The translations under genes were made by a program, and so were the position numbers. A stretch of DNA of 64,000 nucleotides, from assembly GCA_039000515.1 (NCBI GenBank), contig JBCFYV010011135.1, forward strand, positions 18,122,675 through 18,186,674, given 5' to 3'. Of this stretch, positions 47,155 to 57,300 are shown piece after piece; within the stretch, counting starts at the first letter, position 1, and each line of letters starts with the position of its first letter. The notes beneath the pieces are model-generated. The model had not been told where the DNA came from. It ran no database searches and was given only the letters and a program-made list of their open reading frames with translations. The stretch is from Timema cristinae. Taxonomy: Eukaryota; Arthropoda; Insecta; Phasmatodea; Timematidae.

Positions 47155-48867
47155 AAATAATATAAGGTTTACTATTGCAACTGGTGTACAACTTAACTCA
47201 GAGTCACTCTGAAACTTTTTATGGTGGAATGATTTCAATAAAATTAAATAATAAAATAAAATTTATAATATATTAAAAAGTATCTTGATTAATTCGGTTT
47301 GATTGTTTCCATAAATAAAATCGTGGGTGACTTATTCTCATCTGATATATTCGGTTGCAGTGGAGAAACCACAGATGCGACAACTGATGTGTTTGCTTCT
47401 TCCGATTTCTGACCAATTAATTCTAACAAAAACACAGCCATTGAACGAATAGGCTCACGCTCTGCAACTCGATGGAAACTGTTTCTGTCCATGAAATGAT
47501 TGCAGGCTACTATAAACGCTCACATTTGACCCAATGTATTTTAGTTACACAAGTTTCCTAGTATACAGGCAGAATAAATTAACCTGTGAGGTACAAGTTT
47601 TTGCTTGGTATTTTCATAGACATGTATGTAGACGTAGGGTAATCTAATCTGTAGATACTAGTTTGAGTTATATCCGATCGTGTTCATGTGTAAGTTAAAA
47701 TTGTTGAATGTATTTGATATAATTGTGAATGAATAGTTTGTAAAATCTAACCTAACTTTCAAATGTAGCCTATCCTGATGTTTTATCAAAACATGGAATG
47801 GAATTATTTTTGTTAATAATTGTTCACCTGGGGTAACATATGTATGCTCTTAGCTCTAGAAAATTTCCTTTCGAAGAGTTTAATTTATCTCAATCAAAGA
47901 AAAACTTCATATTATTCCGATTACATAAAACAAAGCATTTTAATAATGATTGTTATAGCATTAAGTCTCGCCGAGAGGATAATCACGTTTTAACTGTTTG
48001 TATCCTTTATCACATGGCAGTTTCAACCAATTACAAAGGCAGAGTCTACAGACTCGTTCTGCTCACACATACACACACATTTACTTTTCAGGGTTTGGTA
48101 GGCTTTAGTCCTCCGTATCGACTATAGGCTGTTCCAGTTTTGAATTGAAGAATAGGCTCTAATGTACACCTAACCAGCATGTCATATGATTAGAACAATA
48201 ACTATCTGGCTGTTAGTCTCAGTTTTTTTAAAAACTGGAGCCGCTACTTTTACATTCAAGCAGCTGAGTTCTCATTTTGAGGTTTTGTTTCATGTTTCAT
48301 ATAAAGATTCCAAGCACCTGGGATTGAATTTGGGTCCTATGGGTCTGTAACCAATAACTCTTGATAACTAGACTATAGAGTCGGTCGTAGATGAGTTATA
48401 GTAATTTAAATGTTTGTAGAACCTTTCACCGAGTTCCCATAGCAACAAAAGAGTGTGGGTCTATATGGTAAGATAATGAGAGGGAATAGGGGATGATTGG
48501 GGAGTAAAATAAATGATCAGTCAAGAATGTAAAAGATAGCACCACCGTAAAGTGGGTCTATTTTGACACAATATTTGGTTTTTTTTTATGTAAAACCCCA
48601 GGCATTGTTATAATCTAACAATTTTTGTATTAATTGTACATGGTTCTAATACACACAAGATGTGCATGTTTGATTTATTTTAGGGCTCATTTAAACCAAT
48701 AATAACTGTAGTCTTAGGATAAATTAGGACAACTTTGACTCATTCAATACAAAGGTGGGGCGATCAGGCACACATTGGAATAAAAATATTTTGAGTTAAA
48801 TTATTTTCAGTGACAGTTATGATCATTTTTCTTCGCTAATGTCTAAAAACTGTCATCGACATTTGAA
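47155..48867. other. Unassigned sequence, possible Harbinger flank
   Basis: A 67-codon minus-strand ORF at 47289-47492 (MDRNSFHRVAEREPIRSM) lies upstream of, and on the same strand as, the Harbinger relic. It could be the end of an accessory transposon ORF, but no family signature is visible. The remainder contains short ORFs only. A weak reversed tRNA-like core lies near 48320-48380. Confidence 0.3.
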
Positions 48868-48869
48868 AA

Positions 48870-48910
<41 letters not shown>
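48868..48910. repeat. (TA)n microsatellite
   Basis: Around 43 bp of alternating TA with a single early interruption. Confidence 0.9.
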
Positions 48911-48914
<4 letters not shown>

Positions 48915-49671
48915 TATTAGCAAGAAATATTTTTAGGTATGCAATAAAGTGCTTTTTTAGTAGCAAAATAGCTCAATTACATTAAAAAAATATCTTAAAC
49001 CTAAGTGATACACAAAAATTCATTCTTAGGGAAATATGCCTAAATTTATGGGCTCACTAAAAAGACCCGTTTTAACAAAATAAACACTATCATGTAAACC
49101 AAAGGTATCTAATAATGCTCTTCAAATGAAATGCTAGGGGCTAAATGTATGTCTTTTAAAAGGAATAATTCCATATTATATTTATAAAATTGGGTATAAT
49201 ATTTAAGATGTTCATAGTACTCTTTGTAAACTTTTGATAATATTGTATATTTTCACATACTTAAAATGGTATCCAATATACCAAAATAATGCTAATAAAC
49301 TAGGCTACAAGATGTAACACGTAAAATTACCACACATGTTTTGGTATGGCCTGGGCAAATACATGGTTTAGCCTGAAAATTTTTGGCACTTTTTTTGGCA
49401 ACGGAAGAAAAAAAAATCCTGTTACCAAACCATTCATAAAATTATATATCTAAGTTTATATTCTGGAAGCTAATGAACTTCTGCATCTAACAATGTTAAA
49501 TATAAGGCAATCAGTGCTAATTGTCACATTTTAAATCTTTACTACTTCCACGTGTCAAAATTATACCACTGTTTAAAGCAGCCCTACTTTAGGGTACTTT
49601 GATTATTCTTTCAAAAATATTCTCATAGAATATAGCTCTAGTAGGAGGTAACATAATATTCATTCATCTGC
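48911..49671. other. AT-rich intergenic sequence
   Basis: Nothing recognised. Confidence 0.4.
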
Positions 49672-49880
49672 TTTGGTGGGCGGATGGTGTAAGACCTCAC
49701 TTTTGTGGTGGACTAGACTGCCGACAACAGGGAAATCGGAGGTTTGAATATCTTGAGGGTGTTTATTCCAAATTGATTGTACACTTTCTCTCCATGCAAA
49801 TTCGGGTGCACTTCCTCATCTTAACCCATTAGCATAATGAACACAAATAACCTGAACATAGAGTACAACAGAGTGTTAAA
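49672..49880 (+). mobile_element. SINE family B, old copy
   Basis: A diverged family B head (GGTGGGCGGATGGTGTAAGACCTCAC), GGACTAGACTGCCGACAACAGGG, a B-box-like GGAGGTTTGAATATC, and the body (CTTTCTCTCCATGCAAATTCGGGTGCAC). The tail is eroded (ATAACCTGAACATAGAGTACAAC). Confidence 0.65.
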
Positions 49881-50249
49881 AACCATATTCAGTAAGGTAC
49901 ATTATAATTATAACATAAAGGAAAGAAGCTAAATAAATTAATATTTACAATGATAATGAGTAGGGCTAGAATTTTGGTGACCTAAAATTTTATATAAAAT
50001 ACCCTATTTAAAAGACATTTATGCCCCAAAATATTTAAAAAATGCTCTCTTAAAAAATGACAAAAAATAATAATTTTTGGTTGTTGCTAAAAACAAGTCC
50101 AATAAGAGAGGGAAAAACCTTAAAATTTAATTCAACGTTCCATTTCTGTGCCAAACTTCAAGCTTTTATTTTGTTTACAGAAGATATTCTGTATAAAATA
50201 AAACAAGGAAATGACATAAAAATTCAACTTACATTTTCTGATGGTTTAA

Positions 50250-51990
50250 TTTGACATAGCAAACGTAGAGTTATTATTCCAACAGTCCATAATTGCAATG
50301 CACAGGATAAACCATTTGCAGATTTTCAAAGGAGATGACTTTCTTTTATCTGCTAACAAAGCTTTAAATGTAGAAAATCTCTTTTCCACGTTTACTGACA
50401 CCACAGGTGCATTACTTGAAATAAACTACGTCACTTTGTTCAAATCTGGTGAAATTCCACCAAAGGAAAAGTTTTTCCCTGATAGCACATCTGCAATTAA
50501 GCACAGGGTTTCATATATATATATTATTTTTTTTTAAACTTGCTCAATTTTCTTTTGCACAACTTTCCCACTTTTCCAGTCACAATATTTAGGTAATTCT
50601 CAACTTTCTCTATCAAATCTATTTGATCCACTAATAGAACTGCTGAATTATCCAAGGAAGTAATGATACTAGGCAGAAATCCAAAATTTGAATTTAGGAA
50701 GGAAAAGGTATCTCCAATTTCAGGATCAAAAAGAACTTCCTTCACAACTTTAATTGAGGTCGCTTCATTGTTGTCAAATGAGTCGAACTTTTTCACAACT
50801 TGGAAGTTCTCACAGTAATAGTTACATACTTAAATTCAAGTCCCCCATCTGGTTAAAATGGAAGCCCTGGGCAAAGGAACATATTGGGCCTATGATTTGA
50901 ATAATGCAACTCGAGATGGTGGCTCCAGAAAAACTTTATTCACGCACCCAATCAGCTGGTCAAATTTGATGAATTTCCCTCATATCTCTTCAGCAACTCT
51001 ATAACATGCATGTGATAGAAATGTTAGGGTCACCATTTTTGGGTACAATGTTTTAAAAGCATTAGCGGTCTTTATCATGTAAGGTGCAGCATCAGTCACG
51101 AAGAGCAGGGCATTTTCATGTTGGATGTCATCGGGAAATATTATGCTCAAGGACCTAGCAAAGAGTTCACTTATGGTAGAAAATTTTTTTTCTTCTAAAT
51201 GTTCACAATTAATGAGAAAATGTTCACCAGGGCCATCTTATTTAATCAAACCTACCACTACGTTAGCTACATATTGTCCAAGAGAGTCAGTGATCTCATC
51301 CATAAACACCCATGTTTTCTTTCTTGCTTCTTTTTGCCTTATATTATTATTATTATTATTATTATTATTAGCACCGCGTCTTACTACCCGTTCGGGTTAT
51401 ACGCACTTACGCTAATGTGTAATGGTAGGGTGATTGTGAGATGAAATGAAGGACCTACAGTTTAACGTGGAATCCGAACCACGGTGGAGGCCTGCTATTC
51501 CCCACATTCACAAGATGTCTTGTCAGAGGTGAAGGAAGGGTTTGGCATTCAGATAAATCTGTGCCAGGACCGAGGATTGAACCCCGGCCGCCAGCACAGA
51601 AGTCTGACACCTTACCCCTAGACCACCAGGCCACCGTGCCTTATATTCTTCATGGTGTTTTCATAGCAACGTCAGACATAATTTTTTTTTCTTAGTGTAG
51701 AGGAGTCCGGCAAAGACTTCCCAGTGTGCTTTTCTAAAAAGTTGCACAGTTTCGGATTGTTAACTTTGCTCAAGGGAATATTGGCACAAATGAAGAATTT
51801 ACACAATTCTTCGTAAAATGCAGAAGGTTTTGAAGACTTACTGGTTTAGCCAAGGAGCATTTGCAAGTTTTTTCTCATCCTGGAATCGCTGAAGACCTCG
51901 TTTTTGTTTTTTCCTCCTGACATGCTGCTGCACAGTAAATTTCTTTTCCACTGCAATCTCACGTCACAGAGTTTGCAATATAGTATCTGT
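50250..51990 (-). pseudogene. hAT-like transposase relic, interrupted by a SINE
   Basis: Read on the minus strand from the right end. A BED-like zinc finger remnant (CKLC pair, then VEKKFTVQQHVRRKK) is followed by FYEELCKFF, KLCNFLEKHTGKSLPD, then after a SINE WVFMDEITDSLGQYVANVVVG, ALLFVTDAAPYMIKTA, SHACYRVAEEI and VNKVFLEPPSRVALFK. A 90-codon open stretch (50524-50796) and a C-terminal hAT-dimerisation-like block (APVVSVNVEKRFSTFKALLADKR, about 50320-50400) complete it. The order matches hAT-type transposases of a group common in arthropods and aphid-like genomes (family from memory). Several stops and frame changes make it non-functional. The plus-strand ORFs in this interval are shadows. 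Confidence 0.8.
51335..51647 (-). mobile_element. SINE family A, full length, inside the hAT relic
   Basis: TGCCTTATATT duplications at 51335-51345 and 51637-51647 flank a complete minus-oriented copy (51346-51636). Removing it brings the two halves of the hAT transposase together, dating the SINE after the hAT element. Confidence 0.95.
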
Positions 51991-52959
51991 TCATTGGTAT
52001 AGAATACTCATTTTAGACTTGGGAGATGAAACTGGTAAGTTTGCCGGACAAGAGGAAAGAAAGTTTGAGGGGAAGCTATATCTTATGCTTTCCCCATCGA
52101 CCATCAGTAAGGCAGAAACTATCTACAAAATACAAACATATTTTTTTGCAATCAACATTAATAACATTCTGCTAGATGGTTGTTATTATTTCATAATTAT
52201 TGATAAGGTATATCAAAAGTGACAGTTAATGATAGCTTGAATTGACTTATGAAAATTGTTTTAGTAAATTTTCCAACTAATAAAAGCTTCTATTCGAATT
52301 TTATTGTATATCGCTTCACGAGAAATAAGTGAAGGGTTTTCCTTTACTTTGTTTGGTAAATGTATTCTTAGCCAAAAACTCTCTAAACAGCAGCACAACG
52401 TATTTAAAATGTTGTGTGGAATAGATCACATACTGTTCTTGTATTGTTGAAATTGTGTTTTATAATACCAAAGCCACCCCTTCAACTGCAACTCCCTCAA
52501 ACCAGCTCAAAAGTATATAGAATATACAACGATTATTTGTTTTAGTCCTTTTCTCAATATCATTACGGTATGATATTAACACACAATAACAACTTTCTTT
52601 CTAAATTATGACTGCGCCAAAATATCTGTAGAGAATAGAACAAGTTTGTTTCGGACTCTGTTCCAATGATAACTATGCCAAGCATTGATAAACCCTTATA
52701 ATACATAACTTTATTTATGCTTTCATCCATCACACAACATAGTAATTCCACAGCCTTTACTGAAAGAAAATGACGCGTACGGATAAACAAATAACCATAC
52801 ATTCAATTTTTGTAACTTTCCAAACATACCCCTGACAAGAAGTAACTGCTCCTTTTGTCTTTTAGGATCAGGCTGTGAATGTGATGTCAGAGGAGCTGTG
52901 ACAAAATAGCATGTTGTAATTTAACAAGAGGAGGCCATGAGAATAAGTTTGTGAGGAGG
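51991..52959. other. Intergenic, nothing recognised
   Basis: AT-rich, short ORFs without recognisable content. Confidence 0.4.
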
Positions 52960-53630
52960 CATGTTAGCTGTCACGAGTAGAACCAAGATTAGGAAATAAT
53001 TGGGGCAGAAGGAGTATGTGAGATAGTAAAGGAAGCAAGACTGAGATGGTATGGGCATGTAATGAGGATGTTGGAGTACATGAGATAGTAGAAGAAGCAA
53101 GAATGGGGTGGTATGGTCATGTAATGGGATGTTGGAGTACATGAGATAGTAGAGGAAGCAAGACTGAGATGGTATGGCATGTAATGAGGATGTTGGAGTA
53201 CATGAGATAGTAGAAGAAGCAAGAATGGGGTGGTATGGTCATGTAATGGGGATGTTGGAGTACATGAGATAGTAGAGGAAGCAAGAATGAGATGGTATGG
53301 TCATGTAATGAGGATGTTGGAGTACATGAGATAGTAGGGGAAGCAAGGTTGAGATGGTATGGCATGTAATGAGAATGTTGGAGTTCATGAGATAGTAAAG
53401 GGAATTAGACGTGATGTAGGGACATGTAATGGGGATGTTTGAGTGCATTAGATAGTAGAGGAAGCAAGACTGTGATGGTATGGCATGTAATGAGGATGTT
53501 GAAGTTCATGAGATAGTAAAGGAAACACGACTGTGATGGTATGGGCATGTAATGAGGATGTTGGAGTACATTAAATAGTAGAGGGAGTAGGTGTGAGATA
53601 GATTGAACATGTAATGAGGATGAAAAAGAG
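52960..53630 (+). repeat. 61-bp minisatellite built from a LINE ORF2 motif
   Basis: About ten copies of a 60-62-bp unit. The AGATAG landmark recurs at 53021, 53083, 53144, 53205, 53267, 53329, 53390, 53450 and 53511, with AAATAG at 53573. Within a unit the plus strand reads EEARLRWYGHVMRML. RLRWYGHVMRM is the well-known C-terminal motif of many non-LTR reverse transcriptases. Because 61-62 is not a multiple of three, no long frame runs through the array. The minus-strand ORFs (for example 53506-53958) are repeat translations, not genes. Confidence 0.85.
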
Positions 53631-53790
53631 AGGAGCTCAAAGAAAATGATTGAAGCAAAGTAGGTAGGAAAAAGATCGTAAGGGAGGTTACAAAAGAGAT
53701 GGGAGAATCAAATAAAAGGAAATGTTCAACTGAGAGAATAAGAATGGAAAAGGAGGATGAATAGTGAAAGGATTGAGAAAGATGGAATTT
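53631..53790 (+). pseudogene. Possible end of the LINE-derived segment
   Basis: Purine-rich sequence after the minisatellite. The last repeat-like text (GAACATGTAATGAGGATGAAAAAGAG) leads into a lysine/glutamate-rich frame with scattered stops, as expected for the basic end of a LINE ORF2 tail. Supported only by position and composition. Confidence 0.35.
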
Positions 53791-54235
53791 TTTTACTAAA
53801 CTGACCTTAGCACAGGCTGTAAACAGTTTATGATGATTATGAATTTCATTTAACCCATCCCTACATAGCAATGGTAAATACCTTAACTCAGTAACATGTG
53901 TGCCGACTGAGTTTATTGTCTTGAGTTCAATTCCCTCTATGGCCAAACAATTTATCATTGGTGAAATGTGGGCTTACCCTTTCACAGTGATGAATTAATA
54001 ATGGCTGGTTGCTGGATGTGTTATGTCTTTTATGGATTTAAGTTAGTTTAGAAGCCATGTGCTGATCTAGTTAGTTGGTTAAGAAAGTATACATACTTTG
54101 AAGGAAAAAAAGGCAAAATAATATATATATTTTTATAATACAAAGATTATATTTGTTGCGCATTTTATTATGAGATTAACTGGTAAAAGAGATTTTTACT
54201 TAATGTTCTCTTTTAATCTTTTGTTTCCTTTATAG
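53791..54235. other. Upstream flank or intron of the zinc-finger gene
   Basis: No gene recognised; ends at a polypyrimidine tract and AG acceptor at 54234-54235. If that acceptor is real, a non-coding first exon lies further upstream. Confidence 0.45.
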
Positions 54236-54369
54236 GCCACTGATGGCAACTTAACTTTCCTCTTACCAAGATGGAGCAGAATGTTAAGAACTCTCCACTA
54301 ACCACAAAGACAGAGTTGGAATTGAACTCTAATATTTGTCTCGATCAAAAAGTGGAATTGAAAATGGAG
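54236..54369 (+). CDS. Zinc-finger gene exon 1 (start codon)
   Basis: Acceptor TTTCCTTTATAG ends at 54235. The ATG at 54271 sits in a strong context (ACCAAGATGG). It codes for 33 residues, starting MEQNVKNS and ending VELKME, and a GTAACT donor follows at 54370. It ends in phase 0. The terminal LKME fits the psi-K-x-E SUMO consensus. Confidence 0.7.
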
Positions 54370-57300
54370 GTAACTTAAAGCTTTGACTAATGCTGGGATC
54401 ACAATCATCTTAACATTCACGTAGTGCACCCATAGTTTAACTGGTTATCCTTATGCTTTTAAAGGGAAGCCATCATGGTGCATTTAACTTAATGGATTTT
54501 TAATGTTCACTTTACTTAAGAGTTGATCAAGGAAAAACTTTCACGTTAATTGAACGTTAAGGGAAAGGGTACTTAATACATGTTGTATCCAGCCAAACAG
54601 TTTGTGAGCCACGTCAACAGGGCTATTTAGTACTTCATTTGTTGATTTATTGAATGTAGATGACTGATTCCTTATAGTTTTTTAATCTCTTGCGAACTCT
54701 AAAACATTGTAATCTTTGTAAACCCTATTATGTATATCCAGTATTCAATAAGCTTCTATTGCAACTACTTAGAGCTTAATCATTGCTAAATGCCTTTTCT
54801 TAATTTTAGTTTTTTTTTCAAAGTGTTAAAATCCAATTTCTGTGTGTTGCTCGAGTTATCTAAAGTCATGTAATTCCTGATCACACATTAATTTTTCTTT
54901 TTCATGACTTGAATATTACCTGAAAGTTATGTGAACATTATGTTACAAGAACTTTAAGTTTGTTATGCCTGCATTAAATATTTCAATAATACTAATGAGA
55001 TGGGAAGCTAAAATTTTGATGAAAGGTATTCTCATATATTTTGGGACGTAAACAGTTAAAGATACAGAACCCCCAAATTCATCCCCACTGTGATTTTAGC
55101 TCCAATATTTTGATTGGTGGAGCTTCATAATTGTCGAAGCCAGAATATTTCTCGAAGAAAAGTTTTCAGCTGACATTTTTTTAGAAGCAAGCCAAAGTTT
55201 TGAAGATTTGAACACCCTCATCAAAATGTTTACAACCCTAACTCCGATAGCTAGTAAGAACCAGTTATATGAAATCTAGTGAGCATTATATATTTAAAGG
55301 ATATTATTCTATGGTCTATGATAAGAGTTGTGTTATCAATCACAAAATGTTGGTAATGTTGAAAAGAAAGATCCCTTTTGTCCTCATACAAGGTCTCCCT
55401 CAAAATCTCGATATTAGAGAGATCATATACGTGGATCTAGAACACCTTGAAATTCATGTGAAAGCACCGTAGTAAGGGTTAAAGAAAATGATATTTATTT
55501 TTATATTAGCTTAATATATTGTTCGTTTAATTTATAACTTGAAAATTATTGTTATTTTTATCTCTAAGCTTTCAATATAATTTCATCTGTTTAAAACAAA
55601 TCTCTAATGTTCATTAGATTGCTACTGATTATCAAATCAAGTTGGAGCCAAGTTTTGCAGGCGAAGAGGAAATCGATGTAAGTATTTGTAATTGCCAAGT
55701 GCATGCACATGTGTGTTTTTTATATAATTGAACAGACGGTAAAAGGATCTATATAGTTTATTAGCTTGAATATAGTAGTACAGTCTCACACATAATACAA
55801 CCCTAACATTGTATAGTGACACACACACATTTTTTGAAATATAAAAGCCTCAAATATACCACAAGGTAAAAACCTAACAAATCAAACACAGTTTTATTAG
55901 GTCCTATGAGGGCCCTTATTGATGCGCGAGTACTCTTTAAAAATATTTCGGAAATACAGCACACATTCTTCCATCAACTAACACTGACCTACTGAATTTC
56001 CATCACAATTACACTGAAGTGTAGAAATCCCTCCTTGCTCTCTCTATTTTTACCATAGGTATAGTATTAGACTCAAGCGAGTGTGATAATTCCTGCTAGC
56101 TGGCCATTACTGTTAGGATATTCTACGAAATACACTTTTATAGGAATCTTACAGTTTTTTAAAGTGAGAAATGTTATGCTGCACACATAACACAAGTACA
56201 ATTTGTAAGAATATTTTAAAGGAAAACCCTTCTGAGCATATTCTGGCTAATACGGCACATATAGTCATATGAAGGATCCAGATTAGCTTGCTTTTGCGAC
56301 CCAGCCGATGCCATTAGGTAGTTGTCACATGGTGAGGATACCCATATTTATATTTTCCAATTCATGTGGCCAGTGTTTTTTTTATCATTGTTCTGATACT
56401 AGTTAGTGTCATCAAGAAAAATAAAATTTCTTTCCCAGAAAATGATTTTTATATCTTTGAATCAAAAGTTAAATTTATATTTTGAAACCATCCAGCTTAT
56501 TTTATACATTCGAAATTTCTACCTAAAAGGTATTTAATCAAAAGCATTTCTCAAAATAAATATATACTTGATTTATTTTTTGTTTAAAAAACACAGGTAA
56601 TTTACTGTTGAAATTGTGAATGTATAATAATTTGTATATTTTCTGCTCATTCGTCTGTTTTTAAACTTAATCAAGGAGTGGCTTTTCCCTTTTTGCCTTT
56701 GTTTCCTCTTTGATTGTAAAAAATAGACGTTGAGATATACAACAACATGGAGGGAAAGAAGTCTACTGTTCACAGAACAACTAGTAAGACTGTAGTAATG
56801 ATAATAACATGGAGAGAGCAAAGTCTACTGTTCACAGAATTTCTAGCTATTATTATAATATTTTATTATATAGATTGATGCCAACCCACCTGAAGATTCA
56901 AAGGAATGTATTAACAAGAATCTACAAAATAACGATCTTACCAGTAAGAATTTTCCACTCATCAAAGAAGAGAGCTCAAAAGATTGTATTTATGAAACTA
57001 AACAAAATAATGAACTTCACTATCCTCATCCACCAGTTTTCCACCTATCAAAGAAGAAATTAAGGTAGGTGTAGTAAATAGTTTTTATCGTGGTTAAACT
57101 TTATTTGTGTTTATTCCCCCATTATCATTGCTTTACCCCAGAACTTATCTAAATGTAAAAATTGCAGTAAAGGAAATTTAAACACATCTCTTATATCTCA
57201 CTCTCACAATAAACTGAGCTGCCGACAACGAAGATACTAGTCGGATGTACTGAGGGTGGTTTTTCCCAAACAGTTTTTTACTCCCCTCCTAGGAATTGTC

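Noticed and set aside
50057..50537. Two plus-strand ORFs that look like a small gene
   Set aside because: They overlap the minus-strand hAT relic and its C-terminal flank; the second is antisense to the hAT dimerisation block. No motif supports the plus strand.
52921..53958. Minus-strand Cys/Leu/Ser-rich ORFs that look like a repeat protein
   Set aside because: They are frames through the 61-62-bp minisatellite; the period is not a multiple of three, and the plus strand carries the meaningful LINE motif.
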